64,000 bases of DNA from Vibrio atypicus (GCF_009811315.1 NZ_BLID01000002.1:357831-421830); one strand, 5' to 3'. Shown: positions 10,077-20,116, counted from the first letter of the stretch. The notes: generated by a model not told the origin, from the sequence alone. Numbers and translations: made by a program.

Positions 10077-10847
10077 ATGAAAAAGTGGTTATTAGCTGCA
10101 ACACTGGCAGCAACTGCAGTAACTGGCGTAGCGCAAGCGAAAGAATGGAAAACGGTTCGCTTTGGTATTGAAGGTGCATACCCTCCATTTAGCTGGACTG
10201 AAGCTGACGGCTCTCTAAAAGGCTTTGATGTGGATATGGCTAACGCTTTGTGTGAAGAGATGCAAGTGAAATGTAAGATCGTTGCTCAAGATTGGGATGG
10301 CATTATTCCTTCTCTATTAGCTCGTAAATACGATGCAATCATCGCTGCAATGTCTATTACCGAAGAGCGTAAGAAGAAAGTGGACTTCACTGGCAAATAC
10401 GCGCTTATCCCAAATAAATTTATCGCGAAGAAAGGTGCAGGTCTTAACTTCGACAACCTTGAAGGTCAAAAGATCGCCGTTCAGCGTGCGACGACACACG
10501 ACAAATACCTAACAGATAACTACGGTAAAAAAGTCGATATCGTTCGTTACGGTTCTTTCGATGAAGCTTACCTAGATCTAGCAAACGGTCGTGTTGCAGC
10601 GGTTCTTGGTGATGCATCGGCGCTAGAAGAGGGCGTTCTAAATAAAGCGGGTGGCGAAGCTTATGAATTCGTAGGTCCTTCACTCACTGATCCAAAATGG
10701 TTCGGTGACGGTTTTGGTATTGCGGTTCGTAAGCAAGATAAAGACCTAACCAAGAAGCTAGATGCAGCAATTCTTTCTCTACGTGAGAAAGGTGTCTACC
10801 AAGATATCGCAGCTAAATACTTCAACTACGACGTTTACGGTCAGTAA
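10077..10847 (+). CDS. Basic amino-acid ABC transporter, periplasmic binding protein
   Basis: This periplasmic receptor of the HisJ/ArgT/AotJ group delivers arginine, lysine, ornithine or histidine to the permease. It has a cleavable signal peptide MKKWLLAATLAATAVTGVAQA and then KEWKTVRFGIEGAYPPFSW, typical of the family. The AAMSITEERKKKVDFTGKY segment is the conserved ligand-binding region. I chose the ATG at 10077 because the AGGAG ribosome-binding site is only one base from the ATG at 10071 but seven from this one. It lies between the ATPase and permease genes, and a stable hairpin follows it. The exact ligand cannot be fixed by reading. Confidence 0.93.
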   Translation: MKKWLLAATLAATAVTGVAQAKEWKTVRFGIEGAYPPFSWTEADGSLKGFDVDMANALCEEMQVKCKIVAQDWDGIIPSLLARKYDAIIAAMSITEERKKKVDFTGKYALIPNKFIAKKGAGLNFDNLEGQKIAVQRATTHDKYLTDNYGKKVDIVRYGSFDEAYLDLANGRVAAVLGDASALEEGVLNKAGGEAYEFVGPSLTDPKWFGDGFGIAVRKQDKDLTKKLDAAILSLREKGVYQDIAAKYFNYDVYGQ

Positions 10848-10860
10848 TTCGTCGGATACA

Positions 10861-10895
10861 GCCGCTGATTTATGTTCCTAGGAGTAGTCAGCGGC
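10861..10895 (+). other. Intercistronic hairpin after the binding-protein gene
   Basis: GCCGCTGA (10861-10868) pairs perfectly with TCAGCGGC (10888-10895) across a 19-base loop. No T-run follows, so it is probably not a full terminator. A hairpin here would protect the upstream mRNA and help keep the binding protein more abundant than the permeases, as in the his/mal operons of enteric bacteria. That role is inferred. Confidence 0.55.
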
Positions 10896-10932
10896 CTAGT
10901 TCTATTTCAGTCTAGGGATCAGGAACTCACCT

Positions 10933-11673
10933 ATGCTAGATCTACAAGGATACGAAGCCTCTATATTTAAAGGGGCCATAGTGACCATTGAGGTGGCACT
11001 ACTCTCATTACTGCTAGCAATGATATTAGGCATGCTTGGTGCGCTTGCAAAAATGGCACCTTATCGCTGGGCAAGAGCGATTGCTACGCTCTATACCACC
11101 GTCATTCGCGGTATTCCCGATTTGGTTTTAATGATGCTGATATTTTTCGGCGGACAGATCTTACTAAATAACAGTCTTTATTCGATCAATGAGTGGTTAA
11201 ATGAATGGTTTACGTCTAGCGATCCGAACCATGAGTGGACCTCTTATCTACCGGATTATATCGATGTAAGTCCTTTTGTTGCGGGCGTTTTAACTATCGG
11301 ATTTATCTTTGGCGCATACATGGCCGAAACATTCCGTGGTGCAATTATGGCTGTCGACAAGGGCGAGCTAGAAGCAGGTAAAGCGTATGGTATGAGCTCT
11401 GTTATGTCATTTCGTCGCATTTTACTACCACAGATGATTCGTCATGCCTTACCTGGTTTTGGTAACAACTGGTTGGTATTGCTGAAAACTACAGCGCTGG
11501 TTTCGATCATTGGTCTGGAAGATATGGTTCGAGTCAGTGCGCTAGCGGCGGGCTCAACTAAAATGCCGTTTACCTTCTACATGGCCGTTGCCATGGTATT
11601 CCTACTATTCACGAGTGTTTCGACTGGTTTACTTAAGCTGGTGGAGCGCAAATTCAGTATTCATGCGAGGTAG
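10933..11673 (+). CDS. Basic amino-acid ABC transporter permease (HisQ-like)
   Basis: The 246-residue inner-membrane protein has about five membrane helices. The ABC permease EAA loop (ELEAGKAYGMSSVMSFRRILLPQMIRHALP) contacts the ATPase. The TTVIRGIPDLVLMMLIFFGGQ segment is typical of the HisQ/ArtQ branch. A hydrophilic insert at about residues 80-105 (NEWLNEWFTSSDPNHEWTSY) lies on the periplasmic side. It is followed three bases later by the second permease gene, so the two are translated together and should form a heterodimer. Confidence 0.94.
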   Translation: MLDLQGYEASIFKGAIVTIEVALLSLLLAMILGMLGALAKMAPYRWARAIATLYTTVIRGIPDLVLMMLIFFGGQILLNNSLYSINEWLNEWFTSSDPNHEWTSYLPDYIDVSPFVAGVLTIGFIFGAYMAETFRGAIMAVDKGELEAGKAYGMSSVMSFRRILLPQMIRHALPGFGNNWLVLLKTTALVSIIGLEDMVRVSALAAGSTKMPFTFYMAVAMVFLLFTSVSTGLLKLVERKFSIHAR

Positions 11674-11676
11674 GAT

Positions 11677-12354
11677 ATGGATTTTTCTCTGATTATTGAA
11701 AGTTTACCAGTCTACCTTGAAGGTTTGTGGACCACTGTATGGTTGGTGAGCTTAGCGTTAGTAATTGGCTTGTTTGTTTCGATACCACTTGGTGTTGCAA
11801 GAAATAGCCATAACTACTTTATTATGGGGCCTAGCTGGGCGTTCATTTACTTTTTCCGCGGTACGCCACTTTTAGTCCAGCTGTATCTGATTTATTACGG
11901 AATGGATCAGTTTTTCCCAGTTAAAGACACTTTGTGGGAAAACGCATGGTTTTGTGCATTGGTAGCCTTTGTATTGAATACTTCAGCCTATACCGCTGAG
12001 ATCATCCGTGGTGCGATTAATGGTTTGCCAAAAGGCGAGGTTGAAGCTGCGAAAGCATACGGCATGAGCAATTTCATGACCTATCGCCGTATTATTTTGC
12101 CAAGTGCGTTGCGTCGTGCACTGCCTGCTTACAGTAACGAAGTCATCTTCATGCTTCATGGCAGTGCGGTAGCGGGTATCGTAACTATCGTTGATTTGAC
12201 TGGTGCAGCTCGATTAGTGAACTCACGCTATTACGCGCCATTTGAATCCTTCTTGACGGCCGGTCTGTTCTACATGGCACTGACCTTTATTATTCTTTGG
12301 TGCTTTAAATTGGCAGAGAAGCGATTCCTCGCTTATTTGCGACCGTTAAGTTAG
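11677..12354 (+). CDS. Basic amino-acid ABC transporter permease (HisM-like)
   Basis: The 225-residue partner permease has the family features FFRGTPLLVQLYLIYYG and the EAA loop EVEAAKAYGMSNFMTYRRIILPSALRRALP. With the preceding protein it forms the membrane channel. This is the last gene of the operon, with a terminator directly behind it. The match to HisM/ArtM is clear; specificity within the basic amino acids is not. Confidence 0.94.
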   Translation: MDFSLIIESLPVYLEGLWTTVWLVSLALVIGLFVSIPLGVARNSHNYFIMGPSWAFIYFFRGTPLLVQLYLIYYGMDQFFPVKDTLWENAWFCALVAFVLNTSAYTAEIIRGAINGLPKGEVEAAKAYGMSNFMTYRRIILPSALRRALPAYSNEVIFMLHGSAVAGIVTIVDLTGAARLVNSRYYAPFESFLTAGLFYMALTFIILWCFKLAEKRFLAYLRPLS

Positions 12355-12361
12355 TTTGATA

Positions 12362-12390
12362 ACGGCACCTTAGGGTGTCGTTTTCTTTTC
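12362..12390 (+). terminator. Intrinsic terminator of the amino-acid ABC operon
   Basis: ACGGCACC pairs with GGTGTCGT (one G-T pair) around a TTAG loop, followed by TTCTTTTC. It lies eight bases past the last permease gene. Confidence 0.75.
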
Positions 12391-12492
12391 TGTTAACGCG
12401 CTTCAAAAATTCTAACCTACTTATCATACTAAAGTTACATTCAAACTTTCATTAATTACACTCGCGAAAATCAATATAAAAGATGTATAAAT

Positions 12493-15225
12493 ATGAGTGA
12501 GTTACATTCGCGAATTGGATTGTGTGCGGTTCTTTGTTTAAGCCTTTTCGGATGCGGTGGCGATAGTGGAGGAAGCTCTGTTGAACCTCCTAAGCCGTTA
12601 AGTGATGTTGAAAGAGCTATCCAAACCGGTGATGCGACCCTAGTGTCAGATCCTAGCGAGTTCATTGCACATAGCGATGTGCTTGTTTCGACTTACAAGC
12701 AAACATTCAATCAGATCAAACGTGCAATAAACGGCAGTACCCAACAGCTAATTTGGGATCCAACTCATGACGCTGCAATGCTGTCACCGACCTATGGCTT
12801 TAATGATTCTATCTTAGTCACCAACAAAGCAATCCAAGATGGGTATGATGATCAAAATCTGACTATTGGTGTGGCGGGCTATGCGAATTCAGTTAGTCGC
12901 TATGCAGTGCTTGGTAGTAATCCGTTTAGAACGGCAAAACGGTTTCCCGATTCAGTAAACGAAGAGATGAATCAATGGATGGAAAATCTATTGGCCTGGT
13001 TAAACGGTAAAGCATTGGGTAGCAATACCAACATTGTCATTGCGCAAATGGATCAGTCATATTATTTCCCTGATGAGGTTGCGACGCGTGAATGGCTAGA
13101 TGATCGCTTTGACAACGCTGTTCAGTACAACACGGCAAATCAATGTGATGGTACTGCGTTACTCAGTTGTGTAGAGAGTAAGCCTGATCTGCTGATTGTT
13201 TCCCAGCACCTGCAAAATACGAGTGAGTTGGAAAACGTTTCGCAAGCGATTGAAAGAGCCCAACAGCTCACTATCCCAATTTTGTATCTGCATTGGGATG
13301 GATCAATGACTGAACTTGGTCAATCACTTTTTAACACATTTCATGTAAATTATGTTGGTGATAACTATTGGCGAAAGTTAGCTGTAGTGGATTGGCAGGC
13401 CAATGAGTTGCTTGACTCGGTCCCTGAACATGTAGAGCAGCAACAAGCTCTGTTAAAGCGTTTGAATGATGATTCGTTTACCGTAGATTTAACGCTATGC
13501 GACGACAAATCTTGTCCTACAGAGTCAAACATGGCTCAAGAGTTTTACTCTGCAGCTCAGAGTATTCGAGATCAACTACGCAATCTGGATGAGCAGGGCA
13601 TTCAGCTATTTGATACTGCTGACTATGCGTATGAAAAATCTTTAGTTCTATTGGCTGACCACTATCGCCAAGACGTTCGATTCCCTATGGACAAAGAGAG
13701 CACTAAGCGCATCGACTTTTTGCGTTCTTATTTTGCGGATTATGTTCAGTACAACAGTCGCAAGGTCAACCAGCGTCAAGCGGATATGGGCAATTTCAGT
13801 CGAAGTGATTTTGGCGAAGAGGTGGGGCGTGTTACGCAAACTGTTAGCTTAGAATCAAAACGTCATTTTCGCGCCGCAGGAGTTTACGCCTTACCAGGGG
13901 AAACATTCAGCGTAACTCGCACTGACAATGCCCCAGTCGCCACTAAAATCGTGATTAATACCTTACGCAGTGGTGCTACCCATGAGTTTTCAAATAATGG
14001 GTATTCAAGACCGAAGCACCTTACCTCTTACGCGTATTCCATTGAACCTGGCGAAACTATTCAACTGACTTCGCCTTATGGCGGCCCTGTTCAAGTTCAG
14101 TTTGATAACAATAACGAACAAGTCGATTTAACTTTTCAGGGTGTAGCGCTTCATCCTGTATGGCGCGGCAGCGATGATAACGTCAGCTTTGTTGAGAAGC
14201 TCAATGCAGACTTGTTTGATTGGGCTGAGCTGATTACTCCTGGATTTGAAGTTCACTCTAAATCTAAAAAAATGATTGAGTCGATTGGCGCCGATGATTG
14301 GGCTGAGCCAGTTGATATGGCGCTGGCGACCGAGCAATACGTGCACAATCTCCCACATGCGCTTGCAGGGTTCCAAGGCCCTGGAATTGACAGTATTGAT
14401 GATATACATCTATACTCTACGAACAAAGATTGGCAGATAGAAACCATCGATATCGTTAAACATATGAATGCCGACCAAGCGACATGTGGCTATGGATGTT
14501 CAGGTAATCCATATGATGCTTACTGGGCTTTTCATCCACTTGGTCATGGTGATCTGCATGAGTTAGGCCATGGACTCGAAAAAAGTCGTTTTCGTTTTTC
14601 TGGTTGGGATGGGCACTCAACGACGAACTATTATTCCTATTACAGTAAATCTCGTTACTACCAAGATACGGGTAAGGTTTCGAGTTGCCAGAGTTTAGAC
14701 TTTAAAGGCCAGTATCAGATGCTACAGACAAGCAGGCAGCAAGCTGATCCCAATGCGTATATGGCCGAGCAGAACCAAACCGACTGGAGCTGGGGGGCAA
14801 GAGTCTTTATTCAGATCATGATGCAAGCTCAGAATGAAGGTGTGATCAGCAATGGCTGGCACCTATTAGGGCGATTACATATACTGGAACGCGAATTCAA
14901 CCGACTCAAATCTTCCGATGAATTGTGGTTAGCAAACCGCTCGAAGCTCGGTTTCGATAGCTATTCGCGAGAAGAAGCAAATTCGATCTCTAACAACGAT
15001 TGGCTGTTAATTGCATTTAGTGTCATCACTGACAGAGATATGCGCCAATATTTAGATATGTGGGGATTTAGTTTTAGTGATAAGGCCAAAACAGAGGTGA
15101 TCGCGAAAAGCTTTGTTCCGATGCCATTGACCTATTTTGCGTCCAGTGAGGCAGGATATTGCGTCGATGAGTTCGCTACTTCACCGATTCCTATCGATGG
15201 AACAACGGCTTGGCCGATGAATTAA
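12493..15225 (+). CDS. ImpA-type secreted lipoprotein zinc metalloprotease
   Basis: The 910-residue protein begins with a lipoprotein signal peptide whose lipobox is LFGC (Cys21), followed by a Gly/Ser linker. It should be anchored to a membrane after export. The zinc motif HELGHGLE lies at residues 689-696 (His689, Glu690, His693), the gluzincin-like pattern of the M60/enhancin-type and ImpA proteases that cleave mucin-like glycoproteins. The N-terminal half, with LLIVSQHLQNTSELENVSQAIERAQQLTIPILYLHWDG, matches the long N-terminal domain I remember for Vibrio ImpA proteins. The ribosome-binding site is weak. It is transcribed alone between the ABC operon and a bidirectional terminator. Confidence 0.85.
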   Translation: MSELHSRIGLCAVLCLSLFGCGGDSGGSSVEPPKPLSDVERAIQTGDATLVSDPSEFIAHSDVLVSTYKQTFNQIKRAINGSTQQLIWDPTHDAAMLSPTYGFNDSILVTNKAIQDGYDDQNLTIGVAGYANSVSRYAVLGSNPFRTAKRFPDSVNEEMNQWMENLLAWLNGKALGSNTNIVIAQMDQSYYFPDEVATREWLDDRFDNAVQYNTANQCDGTALLSCVESKPDLLIVSQHLQNTSELENVSQAIERAQQLTIPILYLHWDGSMTELGQSLFNTFHVNYVGDNYWRKLAVVDWQANELLDSVPEHVEQQQALLKRLNDDSFTVDLTLCDDKSCPTESNMAQEFYSAAQSIRDQLRNLDEQGIQLFDTADYAYEKSLVLLADHYRQDVRFPMDKESTKRIDFLRSYFADYVQYNSRKVNQRQADMGNFSRSDFGEEVGRVTQTVSLESKRHFRAAGVYALPGETFSVTRTDNAPVATKIVINTLRSGATHEFSNNGYSRPKHLTSYAYSIEPGETIQLTSPYGGPVQVQFDNNNEQVDLTFQGVALHPVWRGSDDNVSFVEKLNADLFDWAELITPGFEVHSKSKKMIESIGADDWAEPVDMALATEQYVHNLPHALAGFQGPGIDSIDDIHLYSTNKDWQIETIDIVKHMNADQATCGYGCSGNPYDAYWAFHPLGHGDLHELGHGLEKSRFRFSGWDGHSTTNYYSYYSKSRYYQDTGKVSSCQSLDFKGQYQMLQTSRQQADPNAYMAEQNQTDWSWGARVFIQIMMQAQNEGVISNGWHLLGRLHILEREFNRLKSSDELWLANRSKLGFDSYSREEANSISNNDWLLIAFSVITDRDMRQYLDMWGFSFSDKAKTEVIAKSFVPMPLTYFASSEAGYCVDEFATSPIPIDGTTAWPMN

Positions 15226-15226
15226 T

Positions 15227-15257
15227 AAAAAGGGAGGCTCGCAGCCTCCCTTTTTAT
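15227..15257. terminator. Bidirectional terminator between the ImpA-type protease and ybjL
   Basis: A 13-bp perfect stem (15227-15239 with 15243-15255) has GGGAGGCT/AGCCTCCC at its core, flanked by A-run and T-run. It lies between two convergent genes and can serve both. Confidence 0.9.
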
Positions 15258-15270
15258 TCGTTGTTCTTTA

Positions 15271-16953
15271 TCAACTTAATATGATGAGTATGGTACCGGC
15301 TAAGGTCATTAAAATATTCGCTATCGCATAAGTACCAGCATAGCCCAGAGCAGGAATCGTCGACTTAGCGTAGTCGTTAACGATGTCCATTGCTGGTGCA
15401 CAGGTTCTGGCACCGATGATGGCACCAAATAGCAGTGCGCGATTCATCTTAAGAATGTAGGCACCGACTAAGTACGCAAACACGACCGGAACCACGCTGA
15501 CAACGAAAGCTAAACCGATCACTTGAACACCGACTTGCGACAAGTGTTCAAACATCTTACCACCGGCACTTAAACCGATGCCGACCATGAATATCATAAG
15601 GCCTAAGTCTTTAACCATATTTAATGCGCCTTGCGGTACATAGCCAAATGTTGGGTGGTTAGCTCGTAAAAAGCCAAGAGTGATGCCTGATAAAAGAAGA
15701 CCAACAGCGTTACCCAAACCAAATGAAACTTGGCCAAATGTCATGGTAATCAAGCCGAACATAATGCCCAAAATGAAGAAGCTACAGAATGCGAGTAGAT
15801 CGGCCATTTGGCTGTGAATCGAGATGAAACCAATTTTCTCCGCTAAACCATGAACGCGACTTTTCTCACCACTAACCTGTAGAACATCGCCTTTTGCTAG
15901 GACGATGTCTAAATCCATAGGCATTTCGATTTGCGCTCGTACTACTCGGTTAAGGAAACAACCGTACTCAGACAGGTTTAAGTCGGACAGACGTTTACCG
16001 GCTATGGAGTCACTTTTTACAACGATCTCTTCTTCTACGATGCGAAGATCAAGTAAGTTACGGTCGAAAACTTCTTTACCGTTTCTGAAGCTAGGATCGA
16101 GTCGAGCATGGCTATCTGGGAAGCCCACGAGCGCTATTTCATCACCTTGCTGCAAGATAGCATCACCATCTGGGTGGGCGAGGATACCATTGCGGCGAAT
16201 TCGCTCGATATAACAGCCAGTTTGGCGATAGATACCCAGTTCACGCAGGTTTTTACCATCAATCCAATCAATTAGCTCTTGACCTACACGGTATGCTCGG
16301 ATGATTGGAAGATAAACTTTACGTTGTCCTGTACTACCTAAACCACGCTCTTGAGCAATTTGTTGCGCCGAATCAGAGAGGTTTTGTTTTTGTAGTTTTG
16401 GCAGAAGTTTGGCAAACATAATCATGCTGATTAAACCAATCAAGTAAGCCATCGCATAACCTACGGATAGATTCTCAAGTACTAGGGAGAAATCCATGTT
16501 GCGAGGAACAGTCGCCAAGCCGGAACCCAAAGCGTCTTGTGCGCCTACAAGGACGGGGGTAGAAGTCAACGCTCCAGCCATCATACCGGCAGATAAACCA
16601 AAATCTAACCCAAGATAATGACTAGCGAAGTAGGTGATGCACAGAGCAGTAGAGAGCACAACCATACTCAATATGAAGTAGTGTTTACCGTCTCGAAAGA
16701 AGATACCGAAAAAGTTAGGCCCTGCTTCTATGCCGACACAGTAGATAAACAGCATAAAGCCAATGGTAAGAGCGTCCGCATTGAAGGTGAAACCTAAGTG
16801 CCCCATGATCAGAGCGGTGACTAGCACTCCAATAGAGTTACCAAGTTGCAGATTTCCAAAGCGAATTTTTCCAATCGCAAGACCAATGGCGAGAACCACA
16901 AAAATAAGGAGGATAGGGTTTTGCTCTAGCAAGTGTACGACGTTTATGTTCAC
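15271..16953 (-). CDS. ybjL: YbjL-type putative transporter (AspT/YidE family) with two TrkA-C domains
   Basis: The 560-residue inner-membrane protein matches E. coli YbjL almost end to end in my reading, including [26 protein letters not shown] and the C-terminal [21 protein letters not shown]. Two membrane halves (AspT/YidE duplication) flank two cytoplasmic TrkA-C regulatory domains at about residues 205-380. The substrate is unknown; AspT relatives exchange aspartate for alanine. The start codon is GTG with a weak ribosome-binding site, but the [13 protein letters not shown] start matches E. coli MNINVAELL. It sits upstream of nothing on its strand and ends at the bidirectional terminator. 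Confidence 0.93.
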   Translation of the reverse strand: MNINVVHLLEQNPILLIFVVLAIGLAIGKIRFGNLQLGNSIGVLVTALIMGHLGFTFNADALTIGFMLFIYCVGIEAGPNFFGIFFRDGKHYFILSMVVLSTALCITYFASHYLGLDFGLSAGMMAGALTSTPVLVGAQDALGSGLATVPRNMDFSLVLENLSVGYAMAYLIGLISMIMFAKLLPKLQKQNLSDSAQQIAQERGLGSTGQRKVYLPIIRAYRVGQELIDWIDGKNLRELGIYRQTGCYIERIRRNGILAHPDGDAILQQGDEIALVGFPDSHARLDPSFRNGKEVFDRNLLDLRIVEEEIVVKSDSIAGKRLSDLNLSEYGCFLNRVVRAQIEMPMDLDIVLAKGDVLQVSGEKSRVHGLAEKIGFISIHSQMADLLAFCSFFILGIMFGLITMTFGQVSFGLGNAVGLLLSGITLGFLRANHPTFGYVPQGALNMVKDLGLMIFMVGIGLSAGGKMFEHLSQVGVQVIGLAFVVSVVPVVFAYLVGAYILKMNRALLFGAIIGARTCAPAMDIVNDYAKSTIPALGYAGTYAIANILMTLAGTILIILS

Positions 16954-17105
16954 GGGCAGTTCTTGATTCTGTGCCGGGATAAGTTAAGTGTGCGAATTGT
17001 ATCTGAATAGCGCAAAATAAATAGTGAAAATTTTTATATTTTACTATTACTTTACTTAGTCAGTTTATATTTGAGAAAGCGCAGTATTAACCGAATAAAA
17101 GACAG

Positions 17106-17133
17106 AAAAAAAGTCGCTCAAGGCGACTTTTTA
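17106..17133 (-). terminator. Intrinsic terminator of grxA
   Basis: AAAAAGTCGC pairs with GCGACTTTTT around a five-base loop. It is T-rich on the reverse strand after the stem and lies 14 bases past the grxA stop. Confidence 0.85.
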
Positions 17134-17146
17134 ACATCTAATTCAA

Positions 17147-17413
17147 TTACTCGTCGAAAAGACCTAGGTGCTCTTTTGCGTACGCTTCGAAGTCATCGCA
17201 ACCACCGATGTGGTCTTGGTCGATAAAGATCTGTGGAACTGTCTCAACAGGTTTACCAACAGTTTTCTCTAGATCTGCTTTTGAAATACCTTCAGCATGA
17301 ATGTCAACGTAACGGTAGTTGAAATCATCACGTTTTGCTTTCAGTGTTTCAGCGTGCTCTTTTGCGCGAACACAGAATGGACAAGCTGGGCGACCAAAGA
17401 TAACTACGAACAT
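17147..17413 (-). CDS. grxA: Glutaredoxin 1
   Basis: This 88-residue cytoplasmic thiol-disulfide oxidoreductase uses glutathione to reduce ribonucleotide reductase and other protein disulfides. The active site CPFC (Cys11, Cys14) and the glutathione-binding TVPQIFIDQDHIGGCDDFEAY segment are present. The length matches GrxA (85-90 residues). The gene is monocistronic, with its own terminator and an approximately 260-bp gap to the divergent alcohol dehydrogenase gene. In enteric bacteria grxA is OxyR-controlled; no OxyR site was identified here. Confidence 0.96.
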   Translation of the reverse strand: MFVVIFGRPACPFCVRAKEHAETLKAKRDDFNYRYVDIHAEGISKADLEKTVGKPVETVPQIFIDQDHIGGCDDFEAYAKEHLGLFDE

Positions 17414-17678
17414 ATGTCTTTCTCCTATAGATTGTTAACAGCACTATGCCCGAATCAGTGTCGAAAATAAAGAAGCAATTACCTCTTGTTTCGATAGAGA
17501 AAACCTATTGATGATTTTTTAATCCCATTCTCCTTTTCATCAGGCGATAAAGAGAAATTGCTCGTGATTTGCACATATTTTGTGTGGGTATTTCTCACAA
17601 GTTGCACTGGTTCAATTTAATTCTGCGGATAGGTAGGCATGCTAAACTGAGTTTAGATTAGTAAGGAGTGTTTTGGTT

Positions 17679-18935
17679 ATGTTTCAATTTATGACCTCGA
17701 CGCGAATCATCTTCGGTGAAGGTGCACTGCAATCCTCACTCTCAGTGTTTAACCAATTTGGCTATAGTGTTCTATTAGTTAGTGGCCAAAATATGGATAG
17801 GGCTCGGCCCGTTATCGAATACCTTAAAGCACAAAATATGCGATACCAACATGTTGCTATTGCAGGTGAACCCAATATCACTATGGTGGAAGAAACGGCG
17901 TTAGTCGGGCGAAAATTTAAACCAGATATGGTTGTCGCAATTGGTGGAGGGAGCGTGCTTGATATGGGTAAAGCTCTTGCTGCGATTATCCCAAATCAAG
18001 GTGATGTTTACGACTATGTTGAAGTCGTTGGCCGAAGTGTACCAATCAAAACCAAACCTCTGCCCTTTATTGCTATACCGACGACAGCCAGCTCGGGAGC
18101 GGAAGTTACAAAAAATGCAGTGTTAAGGTCTGGGCAAGATCAAGTGAAGGTGAGTTTACGCAGTCCAGAGATGCTTGCAGATGTTGCAATTGTGGATCCT
18201 ACACTGACCTATGGAACTGATCGGCTCACCTCAGGTAGAGGTGCGATGGATACCTTTACTCACCTGATGGAAGCGTATGTCTGTGGAGACCCTAACCCAC
18301 TAACCGATATGGTTTGCGAAGAAGGCCTAAGGCGGTTGAATCGTTCATTATTCGCTGCCTGCTTGGAAGATGACTATAAAGCTCGTTCAGATCTGTCGTT
18401 TGCCGCTATGTTAGGTGGAATGGCGATTACCAATGCGAAGTTGGGGGCTGCTCATGGTTTAGCTTCAGCTCTAGGTGGGAAATTGGACGCGCCTCATAGT
18501 GTGATTACCGCACGCTTAGCCCCACATGTAATGAGAGAAAATGTTGTGGCTGCTGAATCTCAAGGTCGAAAAGATTTATTGAGCCGCTACCAAAAAATGG
18601 CTGCTATCTTATCCGATGATCCCAAAGCAGCAATAGAAGTGGGGATCACTTGGGTTGAAAATGTGTTGAACCGACTTGAATTGCCGCAGTTGCGTGATTT
18701 TGGTGTGTGTGCAACATCATTTGATACAGTGGTCGACGATGCTCTTAAGTCTGTCGCTATTAAAGGAAATCCCATCCCTCTTACGAAAGAGCGTTTGATG
18801 TTTATCTTAAAGCAGGTATGCGATTGTCGAGGGGAGTGCGAAACTTCGTCAGCTTCCGTAGGCTTAGCTGAAAGTCAGTTGATTCATAGTAGCCGTCCTA
18901 GAGTTACGACTAATACTTCTAAGTTAAACAACTAA
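17679..18935 (+). CDS. Iron-containing alcohol dehydrogenase
   Basis: The 418-residue cytoplasmic NAD(P)-dependent dehydrogenase belongs to the group III (Fe-ADH) family. Motifs are the nucleotide-binding GGGSVLDMGKA, TTASSGAEVT, and the metal-binding signature region MDTFTHLMEAYV...GAAHGLASALGGKLDAPHSVI. The ATG at 17679 is preferred because AAGGAG lies ten bases before it; an upstream TTG at 17673 is too close. The C-terminal tail of about 25 residues after CDCRGEC is Ser-rich and probably unstructured. The natural substrate is unknown. It is convergent with hexR across a shared terminator. Confidence 0.92.
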   Translation: MFQFMTSTRIIFGEGALQSSLSVFNQFGYSVLLVSGQNMDRARPVIEYLKAQNMRYQHVAIAGEPNITMVEETALVGRKFKPDMVVAIGGGSVLDMGKALAAIIPNQGDVYDYVEVVGRSVPIKTKPLPFIAIPTTASSGAEVTKNAVLRSGQDQVKVSLRSPEMLADVAIVDPTLTYGTDRLTSGRGAMDTFTHLMEAYVCGDPNPLTDMVCEEGLRRLNRSLFAACLEDDYKARSDLSFAAMLGGMAITNAKLGAAHGLASALGGKLDAPHSVITARLAPHVMRENVVAAESQGRKDLLSRYQKMAAILSDDPKAAIEVGITWVENVLNRLELPQLRDFGVCATSFDTVVDDALKSVAIKGNPIPLTKERLMFILKQVCDCRGECETSSASVGLAESQLIHSSRPRVTTNTSKLNN

Positions 18936-18960
18936 AAAAGGAGCATTGTCTGCTCCTTTT
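18936..18960. terminator. Bidirectional terminator between the Fe-alcohol dehydrogenase gene and hexR
   Basis: AAAAGGAGCA (18936-18945) pairs with TGCTCCTTTT (18951-18960) around a five-base loop directly behind the stop codon. A/T runs on both sides make it usable from either strand. Confidence 0.85.
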
Positions 18961-18978
18961 CTATATCACTTTATCGAC

Positions 18979-19833
18979 TTAAAACTGAGATAGCTTGTCG
19001 TAGCGCGAATCTTTTAGTGCGTCTTTTACTCGCTTAAGATTTTCACGGAAGCCAGAGCCTCGTCTTAGTGTGAAGCCTGTAGCTAACACGTCAATAACGG
19101 TCATCTGCACAACACGACTTGCCATTGGCATGTAAACGTCTGTGTCTTCAGGTACGTCAAGCGAGATCGAAAGAGAACTTGCTTTGTCCAGTGGAGAATC
19201 TTTTGCAGTAATCGCGATAACTGTTGCACCATTTTCACGGGCAAGATTGGCGATTTCAACAAGGCTTTTTGTACGGCCAGTGTGAGAGATCAGCACGACT
19301 ACATCATTGTCGGTACAGTTGATGCAGCTCATACGTTGCATCACGATGTCTTCAAAGCACGTAATTGGAATATTGAAACGAATGAATTTGTTTTGAGCAT
19401 CTTTCGCCACGGCTGAAGATGCACCTAGACCAAAAAACGAAATTCGTTTTGCTTGAGTTAACAAATCGACCGCACGATTGACTTGCATAGAGTCTAAGCT
19501 ATTTTTTGCTACGTCTAGACAAGCCATAGTGGATTCGAAAATCTTATGTGAGTATGCGTCAGGGCCGTCATCTTCTTCAACGTTACGGTTTACATAAGGC
19601 GTGCCATTAGCAAGGCTTTGTGCCAAGTGTAATTTGAAGTCAGGGAAGCCTTTCGTATCTAGGCGACGACAGAAGCGGTTAACAGTTGGCTCACTTACAT
19701 CAGCCATTTTTGCTAGTGTAGCAATACTAGAGTGAATAGCCGTCTGAGGGGAGGCCATGATAACTTCAGCAACCTTGCGTTCAGATTTGCTAAAGTTCTC
19801 TAGATTTTTCTGAATTTTTTCTAGTGTGTTCAT
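18979..19833 (-). CDS. hexR: HexR, RpiR-family regulator of central carbon metabolism
   Basis: The 284-residue cytoplasmic DNA-binding protein has an N-terminal RpiR helix-turn-helix (about 1-77; SIATLAKMADVSEPTVNRFCRRL). A C-terminal SIS sugar-phosphate isomerase-like domain follows (about 125-260; SFFGLGASSAVAKDAQNKF, VVLISHTGRTKSLVEIA). HexR senses 2-keto-3-deoxy-6-phosphogluconate and controls glycolytic, Entner-Doudoroff and gluconeogenic genes in gammaproteobacteria. The close match to HexR rather than other RpiR members is by sequence memory (NTLEKIQKNLENFSKSERKVAEVI). Its own upstream region of 283 bp holds no clear HexR palindrome that I could find. Confidence 0.92.
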   Translation of the reverse strand: MNTLEKIQKNLENFSKSERKVAEVIMASPQTAIHSSIATLAKMADVSEPTVNRFCRRLDTKGFPDFKLHLAQSLANGTPYVNRNVEEDDGPDAYSHKIFESTMACLDVAKNSLDSMQVNRAVDLLTQAKRISFFGLGASSAVAKDAQNKFIRFNIPITCFEDIVMQRMSCINCTDNDVVVLISHTGRTKSLVEIANLARENGATVIAITAKDSPLDKASSLSISLDVPEDTDVYMPMASRVVQMTVIDVLATGFTLRRGSGFRENLKRVKDALKDSRYDKLSQF

Positions 19834-20116
19834 AAGTGTTCACGAGGGTAAGAGAACAACTCACTGGATATACCAACCGAAAAAATCGAGAGGAAACAAA
19901 CTGTTCCCTAATAGGTAATGACTATCCAGCGCCATGGGTTCAGTATAAACCTAAGCTGTAGGTTTAATGTAACAATTCTAGGGTTCAATTGGCTATAATA
20001 TGACAAGCCTCAAACTAAATTTTATGAAAACTACACAAATCACATATAACAGCGAAGTTTTCTGGAGTCTTTGGCCTATATTGTTGCTGAAATTACAATT
20101 TTAAAGAAAGAAACTT

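Noticed and set aside
20050..20110. A HexR palindrome near AAATTACAATTTT upstream of hexR
   Set aside because: Only one half matches the HexR pattern and no second half is at the right spacing.
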